Assembly: GCF_009765905.1 (NCBI RefSeq)
Contig: NZ_LMUO01000015.1
Coordinates: 808,927-872,926, forward strand
Length of the DNA stretch: 64,000 nt
Source of the DNA: Mucilaginibacter sp. L196
Lineage (GTDB): Bacteria; Bacteroidota; Bacteroidia; Sphingobacteriales; Sphingobacteriaceae
Direction of reading: 5' to 3'
Under the pieces are notes generated by a model. That model saw only the letters and a program-made list of their open reading frames with translations. It was not told where the DNA came from and searched no databases. The translations under genes were made by a program, and so were the position numbers. Of this stretch, positions 8,481 to 17,001 are shown piece after piece. Position 1 is the first letter of the stretch. Every line of letters starts with the position of its first letter.

Positions 8481-9323
8481 TTATTTCTTCGCCTCCACCA
8501 AAACCTCGGTATTTAAGCGAACATATTCGGTAACTTTAGCTGTCTGCGCGGCCGCGATGCCTTCCTGCGCTGCCTTTATGGCGGCAGCTTTATCGCCAAG
8601 TCGTAATTCCACCCTTGCCAGCCATAATTTAACAACCATCGGCGGGAAACCCGGTGCCGTTTGCAGAGCCAGTGCCCATGGTAAGGCTTTAGTCATATCC
8701 TTATTATTGTTCCAGTAATAGATTATGGCGTCATAATAAGGTTTTTTGTCAGTTTGCATAGCCGAGTCTATTCGGGCCATCACCCTTGCATCAATATCTG
8801 TTGTCAGATGGATGGCAAGCGCGGTATGCTCCCACAAAAGGTTTAGGTCGGCACTGGTTGGGAACACATTAGTGAATTGCAAAGTAAGGGTTTCCACGTT
8901 TTCCTGTATTTTCACAGCCTTCACCGTAAAACGCAGGTAATCGTCGGCAGCGTTATAATCATAGGCACCCCACTGCTTAGCGGTTTTGTTTAGGATGATG
9001 GTCCACTCATCCTCGCCTGGGATACTGAAGAGGCCATAAGTGCCTGCGGCAACTTTATGCCCCTCCAGTGTTACATCATCAGTAAAAGTAATGGTGGTGG
9101 CTGCATTTGCGCCGGTACGCCATACCGCGTTGTAAGGCTCGGTATAGCCAAATATTTTACGGCCTTTTACATTGGGGCGCGAATAAGTTAAGGTGATTTT
9201 ACCCAGGCCAAAATCCTGTATAATGGTTTGGGTTGAGCTTGGCGCCGGAGTAAGCTGTGCAAAGCTATTATAGCTGAATAGCAAACATGCTATCATAAAA
9301 AACAGCAATAGGTTCTTTTTCAT
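8481..9323 (-). CDS. DUF2911 domain protein, exported
   Basis: 280 residues with signal peptide 1-22 (MKKNLLLFFMIACLLFSYNS, cleavage near FAQ). The DUF2911 body follows: LTPAPSSTQTIIQDFGLGKI, YSRPNVKGRKIFG, VWRTGANAATTITF, and AGTYGLFSIPGEDEWTIILN, all typical of this Bacteroidota family. Residues about 185-280 add a helical, repeat-like region resembling TPR (YYWNNNKDMTKALPWALALQ, ARVELRLGDKAAAIKAAQEG). Function is not known; the family is periplasmic. It is convergent with the beta-barrel gene. Confidence 0.85.
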   Translation of the reverse strand: MKKNLLLFFMIACLLFSYNSFAQLTPAPSSTQTIIQDFGLGKITLTYSRPNVKGRKIFGYTEPYNAVWRTGANAATTITFTDDVTLEGHKVAAGTYGLFSIPGEDEWTIILNKTAKQWGAYDYNAADDYLRFTVKAVKIQENVETLTLQFTNVFPTSADLNLLWEHTALAIHLTTDIDARVMARIDSAMQTDKKPYYDAIIYYWNNNKDMTKALPWALALQTAPGFPPMVVKLWLARVELRLGDKAAAIKAAQEGIAAAQTAKVTEYVRLNTEVLVEAKK

Positions 9324-9485
9324 GTTGAAAAGGTTTTATGATTTTAAATAAAATTACGGTTTACTAATTTAAAAATACCTGTTCACATCGCAAAGCAAAT
9401 AATTTCGCCCGCAAAACCCTGAAACCCAAAAACATTCATGGCATCTCCCATGTAAATCACTTTTGATAATTTTAAGTACTTTATG

Positions 9486-9566
9486 AATGACTTTAATCTG
9501 CAAAATAGGGTGCAGGCCCTGTGCGATACCTTTCCCTGGAATAGGGAAAGGAGGAGGATAGGGTAA
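9486..9566. repeat. CCTTTCCC/GGGAAAGG repeat, copy a
   Basis: GACTTTAATCTGCAAAATAG, then GCGATACCTTTCCC-N7-GGGAAAGGAGGAGGATAGGGT. Close relatives are at 19035-19090 and 32961-33040; those two sit beside copies of the GTCATTGC element, this one does not. Confidence 0.65.
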
Positions 9567-9676
9567 AATATGCGACTAGCTTTAAAAATGACTTCTCTGC
9601 ACCCTCTCCGCAAAAGAAAATAAATACTCCTAAAAAGAGTAAATTGCTCCATTCAGGTATCATTAGCAACATTTAC

Positions 9677-9684
9677 TATTTTTG
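9677..9684 (+). promoter_or_regulatory. Probable -7 box for the thioredoxin-like gene
   Basis: TATTTTTG matches the Bacteroidota -7 consensus TAnnTTTG and lies 19 bases before the ATG at 9704. Confidence 0.45.
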
Positions 9685-9703
9685 TGCGTAGAAAATTATC
9701 GAC

Positions 9704-10300
9704 ATGAAAAAAATATTGGTAATCACATGGCTAGTAGTGTTACTCGGGGCAATCGGGGCATTATTTTGGTATAACGAACTTCAATATCAATTACCTACTC
9801 CCGTACCGCAAAATTACAAGGCGGTAAATCCAGGTGAGCTAATTAAATTAAGTGCCAAACTAAAAACAGATGGCACTAAGCCACTGTTTTTGCATTTTTT
9901 TAATCCAGTGTGTCCATGTTCAAGGTTTAATATAAAAATGTTTAAATCGTTGGTTGCCCAATACGGTCAAAAAGTAAATTTCGTAATTGTTGTAATCAGC
10001 GATAGAACTTATACCGCAAAGGAAATTCAGGATAAATTTGATCTGGCTATCCCCGTAACATTCGATCAATCCATAGCGCTTGCATGCGGGGTTTACTCCA
10101 CGCCGCAGGTGGCCCTTATTGATAATAAAGGGAAGTTATATTACCGTGGTAATTACAACATCAGCCGTTATTGTACCGACGAAAAAACAAATTACGCTCA
10201 GCAGGCAATCAACGGGTTACTTGATAATAACAAAAAACTGTTTTTCAACAAGCTGGCGCTAACTTCCTATGGTTGCCGGTTAGCAAACTGTAAATATTAA
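9704..10300 (+). CDS. Membrane-anchored thioredoxin-fold protein
   Basis: 198 residues. An N-terminal anchor (5-23, [19 protein letters not shown]) puts the domain in the periplasm. The thioredoxin/AhpC-like fold starts near residue 55: [16 protein letters not shown] carries a CPC motif where most relatives have CxxC, followed by [17 protein letters not shown], and [18 protein letters not shown] with the cis-Pro loop TPQ. Two more Cys lie near the C-terminus ([10 protein letters not shown]). Probably a thiol-disulfide protein whose redox pair is unusual. The hybrid kinase gene begins 23 bases downstream, so the two are probably co-transcribed. Confidence 0.75.
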   Translation: MKKILVITWLVVLLGAIGALFWYNELQYQLPTPVPQNYKAVNPGELIKLSAKLKTDGTKPLFLHFFNPVCPCSRFNIKMFKSLVAQYGQKVNFVIVVISDRTYTAKEIQDKFDLAIPVTFDQSIALACGVYSTPQVALIDNKGKLYYRGNYNISRYCTDEKTNYAQQAINGLLDNNKKLFFNKLALTSYGCRLANCKY

Positions 10301-10323
10301 ATGCCGATCTAATTCAATATATT

Positions 10324-12573
10324 TTGCAAGCAACACTAACACAAAACCTGATATTTCAGTCTGAAGTTAAGGAACGTTCTGATAAGCTCATAAACTATTT
10401 CCTGGCCTTTTATTTTTTGGTGGGCCTGGGTCTGGCATTTTTTTACGATACCTGGTTAATTGCTGTCGGTATAGGTGGTATTTGTGTATTGGCTTATTAT
10501 TCTACTAAGCTATTATTGCCTGAATCATCGCTGTATCAGTATGTATTGAGTGCCGTACTGGGAATATTTATGGCCCAGTTTATTTACCAGATGCACGGCA
10601 TGTTCGAGATGCACTTTTTTGCATTTATCAGCAGCGCCATACTCATTACCTATCAAAAATGGAAGCTGCAATTACCCTTGCTTATTGTGGTGGTTATACA
10701 TCACGCTACATTTAGTTATTTGCAGGATATAGGTGTCGGCGGTATTTATTTTACGCAGTTGAATTACTTCGATCTGCAAACATTTATCATACACGTTTTA
10801 CTAACCGGTGTAATCATGTTTATCTGCGGCCTATGGTCATACCAGCTCCGTAAATATAACGAACAGCAGGTTGTACAGACCATGAAGATGGCCGAATTGC
10901 AGCAAGAGGCAATGCTGTCCTTAGAGCGCAAGCAGAACCAGGAGTTGCTGGAACATTCCAACCAGCAATTACTATCATCAAACAAGGAGTTGCTGGAGGC
11001 CAGGCAGGCCGCCGAACAGGCCAACCAGGAAAAAAGCATCTTCCTTGCCACCATGAGCCACGAGATCCGCACACCTATGAACGGTGTTATCGGTATGTCG
11101 TCCCTCCTTAACGAGACCGCTTTGAATGATGAGCAGCGCATGTTTACCGATACCATAATCAACTGCGGCGAAACATTGATCCATGTGATTAATAACATAC
11201 TTGATTTCTCCAAAATAGAATCAGGAAACCTGGAGTTGGAGCGCGACGACTTTAGTTTGCGCCAATGTATTGAGGATGTATTGGATATGTTCGCGGTTAA
11301 AGCAGCAGAACTAAAGCTGGATCTGGTTTACGAAATTATTGAAGGTGTACCGACAAACATCATGGGCGACCCATTGCGGCTTAAGCAAGTGCTGATAAAC
11401 CTGCTAAGTAATGCTATTAAATTTACTGAAAAGGGAGAAATCGGTATAAAGGTAGATATCCATAAAATTGGTGTAGATGGAAATATGACATTGCGTTTTG
11501 ATGTTTGGGACACGGGTATCGGTATACCGCAAGATAAATTACACAGGCTTTTCAAAGCATTCTCGCAGGTCGATTCTTCCACTACACGTAAATACGGCGG
11601 TACCGGCTTAGGCCTTGCCATCTGCGAAAAATTGGTACACTTGATGGATGGCGAGATCAATGTGGAAAGCAAAGATGGCGAAGGATCGTCTTTCTACTTC
11701 ACCATTAATACCATGGCTGGTATGAACAATTCCGCTGCGGCCGATAGTTTTAATATAGACGACCTGAAAGGAAAAAAAATATTGGTGGTGGATGATAACC
11801 AAACCAACCTTGCCATTTTAAAACGCCAGTTCGAAAACTGGAACCTCCGCCCAATACTTACCAGCTCAGGCGCCGAAGCACTCGTGGCCCTGCAAAAAGA
11901 TAAACAAGTAGACCTGGTAATTACCGATATGGAGATGCCGGTAATGGATGGCATGATGCTGGCTAAACTAATAAAGGAAAGCTATCCGCAACTGCCAATT
12001 ATCTTGCTCAGTTCCATCGGCGAGGAGTTTAAAAGCGATGAGCGCAAGATGTTTATCTCCATTATGAACAAACCGATAAAACAACAAGTATTAAGCAAAC
12101 AAGTATTTACAGCTTTAAGAAACAGATCGGCGAAACAGGAAGAGGTGACTATAAGGAGTAAGCTCTCGGTAGATTTTTGTGATCAATACCCTTTCAATAT
12201 TTTAATTGCCGAAGACAACGAGGTAAACCAGCATGTTATCAAACACATCCTCAACAAAATGGGTTACCAACCGCATATAGTTAACAATGGTAAAGAAGCG
12301 GTTAAAGTGATGCAGGAAGGGCTATATAGCCTAATACTAATGGATATGCAAATGCCGATAATAGATGGCCTTGAAGCTACAAGAATGATCAGGGCGATAA
12401 ATATAAAGCAGCCCGTAATTATAGCGCTTACAGCTAATGCTATGGATACCGATCAGCAACTATGCCTGCAGGCCGGTATGGATGATTACATTTCCAAACC
12501 GGTAAAACTAGACGAACTGATGAATAAATTAAGCAAGTGGCATACCATCAGCCTGAAACCGCAATACGATTAA
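10324..12573 (+). CDS. Hybrid sensor histidine kinase with two receiver domains
   Basis: 749 residues. N-terminal membrane region of about six helices (25-172) with scattered His, then a Gln/Glu-rich coiled coil (180-238), HisKA with [15 protein letters not shown] (H246), HATPase with [17 protein letters not shown] and [14 protein letters not shown], receiver 1 (about 484-600, phospho-Asp D535, [10 protein letters not shown]) and receiver 2 (about 623-740, D674, [10 protein letters not shown]). No HPt domain or DNA-binding domain, so output must pass to another protein or remain internal. There is no ATG at the 5' end: TTG at 10324 is the best start, since the first helix begins about 25 residues later. 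Receiver 1 lacks the standard catalytic spacing of Thr (SSIGEE) and may be less active. Confidence 0.92.
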   Translation: MQATLTQNLIFQSEVKERSDKLINYFLAFYFLVGLGLAFFYDTWLIAVGIGGICVLAYYSTKLLLPESSLYQYVLSAVLGIFMAQFIYQMHGMFEMHFFAFISSAILITYQKWKLQLPLLIVVVIHHATFSYLQDIGVGGIYFTQLNYFDLQTFIIHVLLTGVIMFICGLWSYQLRKYNEQQVVQTMKMAELQQEAMLSLERKQNQELLEHSNQQLLSSNKELLEARQAAEQANQEKSIFLATMSHEIRTPMNGVIGMSSLLNETALNDEQRMFTDTIINCGETLIHVINNILDFSKIESGNLELERDDFSLRQCIEDVLDMFAVKAAELKLDLVYEIIEGVPTNIMGDPLRLKQVLINLLSNAIKFTEKGEIGIKVDIHKIGVDGNMTLRFDVWDTGIGIPQDKLHRLFKAFSQVDSSTTRKYGGTGLGLAICEKLVHLMDGEINVESKDGEGSSFYFTINTMAGMNNSAAADSFNIDDLKGKKILVVDDNQTNLAILKRQFENWNLRPILTSSGAEALVALQKDKQVDLVITDMEMPVMDGMMLAKLIKESYPQLPIILLSSIGEEFKSDERKMFISIMNKPIKQQVLSKQVFTALRNRSAKQEEVTIRSKLSVDFCDQYPFNILIAEDNEVNQHVIKHILNKMGYQPHIVNNGKEAVKVMQEGLYSLILMDMQMPIIDGLEATRMIRAINIKQPVIIALTANAMDTDQQLCLQAGMDDYISKPVKLDELMNKLSKWHTISLKPQYD

Positions 12574-12602
12574 TATTACGCTCTTCTTCCGTCCATATCC
12601 TT

Positions 12603-12685
12603 ATGCTGGCGCACACCTGCCGTGTGTGCTGTCTTTAGATTTAACCGGAACGAGATTCGAACTCGTACTTCCCAAATCACTAATT
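12603..12685 (-). repeat. tRNA T-arm-like dispersed repeat, copy 2
   Basis: On the minus strand, ACGAG-TTCGAAT-CTCGT is a perfect 5-bp T-stem with consensus T-loop, followed by TCCGGTTA. No matching 5' acceptor, D-arm or anticodon arm lies upstream. The flank has a hairpin GCGCACAC...GTGTGTGC. Homologous to the interrupted copy near 1891-2110. Confidence 0.5.
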
Positions 12686-12690
12686 AACTG

Positions 12691-12732
12691 TGCGGAAGAA
12701 GGGACTCGGACCCCACGCCTTTGTACCCCCTG
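12691..12732 (-). repeat. Second tRNA 3'-half-like fragment
   Basis: Minus strand reads GGGGTCCGAGTCCC followed by TTCTTCCGCA, resembling a T-arm plus 3' acceptor, but position 55 is C instead of T and the 5' half is missing. Probably a remnant left at an integration site, or chance similarity. Confidence 0.35.
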
Positions 12733-12965
12733 GCATATTAAGGTCGAAATAATTTAAAGATGATTTAAATTAGAATAGCATCTATACAACAATGAATCAC
12801 CGCTAACACAAGCTCATGGTCGACTTATTTGATACAGATCAGGTTGGAGAGTCCTTAACATAGTGGCGGCTGACTGATTTAAAACTCCAGGGCAAGTTTC
12901 TTTATATTAATATTATCCATTAGGATGCTGTGGTTTATGAAAAACAGTGCACGGGTACAATAGTA

Positions 12966-12985
12966 TTACGTAAACGTTTACGTAA
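12966..12985. promoter_or_regulatory. 20-bp perfect palindrome, LacI-type operator candidate
   Basis: TTACGTAAACGTTTACGTAA is exactly self-complementary with a central CG, the form typical of LacI/GalR-family operators. It lies about 200 bases before the metallophosphatase start. No LacI-family regulator is encoded in the window. Confidence 0.5.
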
Positions 12986-13186
12986 ATAAATGCTAAATAT
13001 AAACGCAACAATATTAAAATTTTAACAAATTTTAGTCAACAATATAAATTGCCGGAATTAATAAAATTATTAGTTTAAAAGTTGAACACCTTTTCAATGC
13101 ACATATAATATCCATTGTGAAAATATTTTGTTTGATGTATATAAATAGAGCAATTATATCACCCTTATTACTAAAACCTCATTGAA

Positions 13187-14167
13187 ATGGAACGCAGAGA
13201 TTTTGTTAAAAACGCAGCGATAGCAGCCATAGGTGCAACATTGGTAGGGCCTTTTATTGCTTCGGCAGAGCCTGGAATAACACATTTGCAGAGCGATGAT
13301 TTGTCGCCCTCTATCTTACAGGATGATTACAAGCTGCACTTTATGGCGATAGGTGATTGGGGGCGCAATGGCGAATATGATCAATTACAGGTAGCGCAAC
13401 AAATGGGTTTATGGGGAGCTTCGCACCCGAATAACTTTGTGATCTCTGTGGGTGATAATTTTTATCCTAAGGGCGTCATCAGCGAGCAGGATCCCTTATT
13501 TCACTATTCTTTTGAAAATGTATATACCGCGCATTCGCTGCAATGCGATTGGTACCCGGTTTTAGGTAATCACGATCATCTGGCCGATGCGGGTGCGCAA
13601 GTGCGTTACAGTAAAGTAAGCCGCCGCTGGGATATGCCAGCCACCTATTATTCAAAGGAGATTAACCTAAGTAAAGATGTTAATATAAAGGACAAGGCAC
13701 TTTTTATAATGATAGATACCGACTCTTTTTTGCACGAGGATAAAATGGATTATTCAGCAACGCAAATAGCCTGGTTAAAAGATACTTTGGTAAATGCCTC
13801 TGCTGATATAAAATGGAAAATTGTTGTAGGGCATCACCCTTGTTATACTGCAGGCCCGCGTATTAATAATTATGATACCTTAACCGTTCGGCGGACGCTG
13901 ACAAAAATATTTGAGGATTATAAAATTGATGTTTATTTATCCGGACACGATCACTCTCTGCAGCATCTTAAACCAGATAATTTTGTTCACCAATTTATTT
14001 CAGGTGCAGGCTCAGAGCTGACAGCGGTAACGCCGGGCGTTCCTGGTAGCCGTTTCCAAGCTTCGGAAAATGGCTTTCTGTATTTTTCTTTGGATAGTAA
14101 AAGGTTAAATGTTAAAGCTGTAAATAATATCGGTACGATGTTATACGAAACGGAGCTTACCAGATAG
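13187..14167 (+). CDS. Tat-exported metallophosphatase (purple acid phosphatase-like)
   Basis: 326 residues. The N-terminus MERRDFVKNAAIAAIGATLV is a Tat signal (RRxFxK), with cleavage near ASA (about 27). Calcineurin-like metallophosphatase motifs are in order: GDWGRNG (D57), VGDNFYPKG (D90, N91), LGNHDH (about 124-129), GHHPCYT (about 216) and SGHDHSLQ (about 255). The order and spacing match the tartrate-resistant/purple acid phosphatase group, so it should hydrolyse phosphomonoesters outside the cytoplasm. It appears monocistronic, with a possible LacI-type operator about 200 bases upstream. Confidence 0.9.
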   Translation: MERRDFVKNAAIAAIGATLVGPFIASAEPGITHLQSDDLSPSILQDDYKLHFMAIGDWGRNGEYDQLQVAQQMGLWGASHPNNFVISVGDNFYPKGVISEQDPLFHYSFENVYTAHSLQCDWYPVLGNHDHLADAGAQVRYSKVSRRWDMPATYYSKEINLSKDVNIKDKALFIMIDTDSFLHEDKMDYSATQIAWLKDTLVNASADIKWKIVVGHHPCYTAGPRINNYDTLTVRRTLTKIFEDYKIDVYLSGHDHSLQHLKPDNFVHQFISGAGSELTAVTPGVPGSRFQASENGFLYFSLDSKRLNVKAVNNIGTMLYETELTR

Positions 14168-14239
14168 GAGGGGACTTTTCCCGTTCCCGCAGGATCTTCT
14201 GAAAGAGACCTTGCGAAAACAACAAGTGATTTGATCTCC

Positions 14240-14704
14240 TTATTTTAATTTAAGTTTCATTCCCTCATGCGTAGGGTTGAAACCTAAGGATTGATAAAAC
14301 CGGATCGCATCACTTCTTTTCTTGTCGGTAGTAAGCTGAACTAAATCGCAGTCTTGTTCTTTGGCACGATTAATAATGTATTGAAAAACCTGGGTGCCTA
14401 TACCCCTGCCACGGTATTTAGAATCCGTTCTTACCGCCTCAACCTGGGCCCTGAGGCCGCCGCTATAATTCAGGTACTGGATAAAAGTCAGATGAAATGT
14501 TGCCACTTTTTCGCCGTTTAATTCAACTATAGTCAGCTCCTGGTTAGGGTCGCTATCAATTCGTTTAAAAGCCTGCAAAATTTTTTCGGACAACTCTCCC
14601 TCTATATTTTCACGCTTCGCGCCAAGCACATCATCGGCAAGCATTCTTATAATATCGTGAAGATCGTCTTGAGTAGCCAGTCTGAATTTAAGTTCTGAGT
14701 TCAT
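14240..14704 (-). CDS. GNAT-family N-acetyltransferase
   Basis: 154 residues, a single GNAT domain. The acetyl-CoA-binding motif A is VRTDSKYRGRGIGTQVFQYI (Q/RxxGxG/A, about residues 96-112), followed by the beta5-alpha4 part LVQLTTDKKRSDAIRFYQSLGF with the common YQSLGF. Substrate unknown; family members of this size acetylate small amines or amino-acid-like molecules. Convergent with the metallophosphatase gene, 72 bases apart. Confidence 0.88.
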   Translation of the reverse strand: MNSELKFRLATQDDLHDIIRMLADDVLGAKRENIEGELSEKILQAFKRIDSDPNQELTIVELNGEKVATFHLTFIQYLNYSGGLRAQVEAVRTDSKYRGRGIGTQVFQYIINRAKEQDCDLVQLTTDKKRSDAIRFYQSLGFNPTHEGMKLKLK

Positions 14705-14809
14705 TGATTATTTATGGAAACTATTTTAACGAAACATGATTTGCATACCGTATAAACAAAAGTACTGAACATCGGTTATTTAACAATTCAACCTGCGGTA
14801 GGTATTTTA

Positions 14810-14935
14810 ACTATAGGTGTTAGGAAGATTAAAAAAGTGCCTCAGCATGACATCCCTCTCTTTTTTTATAAAAATTTATTCGAAAAGAAGCAAACCTCAT
14901 CTTTCGAACACTATAGTGTTTTCACCGCACCAATT
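14810..14935. repeat. Dispersed repeat, copy 2 (inverted, hairpin arm lost)
   Basis: Reverse complement of the 3118-3300 repeat: CTATAGGTGTTAGGAAG at the left, GTGCCTCAGCATGACATCCC in the middle, CATCTTTCGAACACTATAG and TGTTTTCACCGCACCA at the right. Only one arm of the 28-bp hairpin remains. Confidence 0.65.
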
Positions 14936-14946
14936 TTAAACTTCCA

Positions 14947-15849
14947 CTAATTCAAATGCCTATACTCGCTCGGCGATTTCCCAGTCTTCGATTTGAATAT
15001 TTTTGTAAAGTGCGAAGGGTGTTCAAATCCAAGCCCATAAGCAATCTCGCTAATAGAATTATTTGTGCCCCACAACAGTGATTTAGCTTTATCTATCAGT
15101 TCAAGGTGGATATGTTCCTGCGTGGTTTTGCCTGTAAATTTGCTTAACAGATCGGATAAATAATTAGGCGATAGGTTAAGCCGGGAAGCAAAATATTTAA
15201 CATTCGGCAAGCCTGTTTCAATTAGGGTGCTTTGCGAAAAATAGTCTTTCAAAAGCTTTTCAAACTGTTGCAGCACATCTGAGTTAACTTTTGCACGAGT
15301 GTAAAATTGCCGGTCGTAAAAGCGGCTGCAGTAATTAAGCAACAACTCAATATTACTAACGATTAGGCCTTGCGAATGCTTGTCTATATTTTGCGAGTAT
15401 TCTCTTTCAATCTTTGCCACACAATCTTTAATAATGATTTTCTCCTCTTCCGAAATATGCAGGGCTTCGTTGGCCTCATAATTGAAAAACGTATATTGAT
15501 GTATCTTTTTACCCAAATCGGTTCCATGTATCAAATCGGGATGAATAAATAATGCCCAACCTTCTTCAACAATAACATCCGGCCCGGGCGCTATAACCTG
15601 CTCCGGCGCGGTAAATAACAGGGAGCCCTCACTGAAATCGTAATATCCTTTACCATATTTTAACAAACCTTCAAGTTTTTTGCAGGAAATGGTATAAAAG
15701 CCGAAGCGGTATAAAACATCCTCCTTCGGGCGTTTCCGATAAAAGTCGGCATGGTCTATCACGCTTACCAGTGGATGTTTTGGCGGCGCGTATTTTACCA
15801 GTTTATGCAAATCGCTGATAGACTGAAGATCAATATATTTATCCGGCAT
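14947..15849 (-). CDS. AraC-family transcriptional regulator
   Basis: 300 residues. N-terminal cupin-like sensing part (about 1-170; SVIDHADFYRKRPKEDVLYR, FTAPEQVIAPGP) and C-terminal AraC domain (about 195-300) with two helix-turn-helices: FASRLNLSPNYLSDLLSKFT and ISEIAYGLGFEHPSHFTKIF, ending GKSPSEYRHLN. The effector is unknown. It lies 69 bases downstream of the SDR gene on the same strand and probably regulates that gene, a frequent arrangement in Bacteroidota. Confidence 0.92.
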   Translation of the reverse strand: MPDKYIDLQSISDLHKLVKYAPPKHPLVSVIDHADFYRKRPKEDVLYRFGFYTISCKKLEGLLKYGKGYYDFSEGSLLFTAPEQVIAPGPDVIVEEGWALFIHPDLIHGTDLGKKIHQYTFFNYEANEALHISEEEKIIIKDCVAKIEREYSQNIDKHSQGLIVSNIELLLNYCSRFYDRQFYTRAKVNSDVLQQFEKLLKDYFSQSTLIETGLPNVKYFASRLNLSPNYLSDLLSKFTGKTTQEHIHLELIDKAKSLLWGTNNSISEIAYGLGFEHPSHFTKIFKSKTGKSPSEYRHLN

Positions 15850-15918
15850 GTTTTTTCCTTTGTTATAAAGTTACCAATAAAACCACTGGCTGCCCAAATT
15901 TCGGGCAGCCAGTAGTTT

Positions 15919-16731
15919 TTAGATACTCATTTGAGCAAGCATCATTTTTTTGAAATCCACATCAGTCATTTGCTGCCTGGCTTCTATCAAGTGAGCGGCA
16001 TCATGCCCTACAGGGTAGCGTAATTTTTCAGTACGATCTGTCGCGGCTTCATAAATGGCTTCAGCTACTTCACTAATATTCTCCGACATTGGCCAATTAT
16101 TCAACATGCCGATAAATTTATCAAACGAGGTTTTATAACCATCTAAACCATCAGCTTGTAAAAGCGTCAATGATCGGCCCGAGAATTCAGTTTTATAACC
16201 GCCGGGTTCAACTATTTTTAAATTGATACCGAACGGGTTCAGTTCATACTGCAAAGATTCCGTCAAACCCTCTACCGCGAATTTAGTGGCATGATAAAGG
16301 GAAGAGAACGGAAACGTAATCCTCCCGCCAACAGAAGAAACATTAATAATAGTGCCCGATTTTTGTTGACGCATACCCGGCAATACCGCTTTTGTCACTT
16401 CTATCAACCCGAAAAAATTAACTTCAAACTGCTTTCTGATTTCTTTTTCCGGGGCGGCTTCTAATGCACCCAGTGCGCCATAACCCGCGTTATTTACCAA
16501 TACATCAATTTTGCCAAATTTCTCAATGCCCGCTGCCACGGCGTTTTTTATGCTTTGCTTATCGGTCACATCCAGCTTGGTGATAAAAACATTGTTCAGC
16601 ATAGATAGTTCCGTTTCTTTTTCAGGTGAACGCATGGTGGCAATTACGTTCCAATCTTTAGTGTGAAATAATTTAGCGGCTACTTTTCCAAATCCGGATG
16701 AAGCCCCTGTTATTAATACTGTCTTTTTCAT
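15919..16731 (-). CDS. Short-chain dehydrogenase/reductase
   Basis: 270 residues, classical SDR. Cofactor motif TGASSGFG (7-14), NNAG (about 82-85), catalytic Ser in NVSSVGGRI (about 135-140) and YHATK (Y-x3-K, about 153-157). ATMRSP after beta2 suggests NADP(H) preference (Arg after the second strand), which is inference. Substrate unknown; the PGGYKTEF block after the catalytic part is typical of the retinol/ketoreductase-like group. Upstream of the AraC regulator gene on the same strand. Confidence 0.92.
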   Translation of the reverse strand: MKKTVLITGASSGFGKVAAKLFHTKDWNVIATMRSPEKETELSMLNNVFITKLDVTDKQSIKNAVAAGIEKFGKIDVLVNNAGYGALGALEAAPEKEIRKQFEVNFFGLIEVTKAVLPGMRQQKSGTIINVSSVGGRITFPFSSLYHATKFAVEGLTESLQYELNPFGINLKIVEPGGYKTEFSGRSLTLLQADGLDGYKTSFDKFIGMLNNWPMSENISEVAEAIYEAATDRTEKLRYPVGHDAAHLIEARQQMTDVDFKKMMLAQMSI

Positions 16732-16879
16732 TGCTTTATATTTAAATTTCTAAAGCAAAAGTCTACTAAAGCACACTGCTCAACTTATATTTTTCAACTG
16801 ATCTCTTATACATTTCAAGGTGTAATTTTTATGATTTATACAAATGGGGTGATGATAGCTGTTATAAGACTAAAAAAAG

Positions 16880-16919
16880 TCTACTAATATTGTAGAGTAT
16901 TTAAAAATTCTTACATTTG
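16880..16919 (+). promoter_or_regulatory. Promoter A: TCTAC-N7-GTAGA operator and -7 box
   Basis: TCTACTAATATTGTAGA (16880-16896) is an inverted repeat; 15 bases later comes TACATTTG (16912-16919), a consensus Bacteroidota -7 box. Transcription would start at about the ATG of the mini-ORF at 16924. The same arrangement occurs at 18633-18674 and 19120-19160. Confidence 0.6.
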
Positions 16920-16923
16920 TACC

Positions 16924-16962
16924 ATGATTACTACCGAAAAAAAATGTTATTGTTGCCTTTAA
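16924..16962 (+). CDS. Cysteine-rich 12-codon leader peptide
   Basis: ATG to TAA encodes MITTEKKCYCCL: three Cys codons (TGT, TGT, TGC) in the last five sense codons. The ATG lies only 4 bases after the -7 box, so the message would be leaderless or nearly so. The stop is 39 bases before the start of the exported protein gene at 17002. Interpretation as a cysteine-sensing leader (ribosome stalling when Cys-tRNA is low) is inference, by analogy with the larger leader at 19179. Confidence 0.45.
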   Translation: MITTEKKCYCCL

Positions 16963-17001
16963 GCCATTCTTCGCTTATACAACTTCATTTTTTTAAAGCC
17001 C

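Larger units (their letters stand above)
9324..9703. other. Intergenic region with palindromic repeat and promoter
   Basis: Contains a copy of the CCTTTCCC...GGGAAAGG repeat (9486-9566). A Bacteroidota -7 box TATTTTTG at 9677-9684 lies about 20 bases before the thioredoxin-like ATG. Otherwise nothing coding is supported. Confidence 0.5.
12574..13186. other. Intergenic region with tRNA-like fragments and a palindromic operator
   Basis: Holds a tRNA-T-arm-like repeat (12603-12685), a second antisense tRNA 3'-half-like fragment (12691-12732), then AT-rich DNA with a 20-bp perfect palindrome (12966-12985) upstream of the metallophosphatase. No coding region supported. Confidence 0.6.

Noticed and set aside
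12603..12732. Functional tRNA genes
   Set aside because: Only T-arm and 3' acceptor-like parts exist; no D-arm, anticodon arm or matching 5' acceptor.
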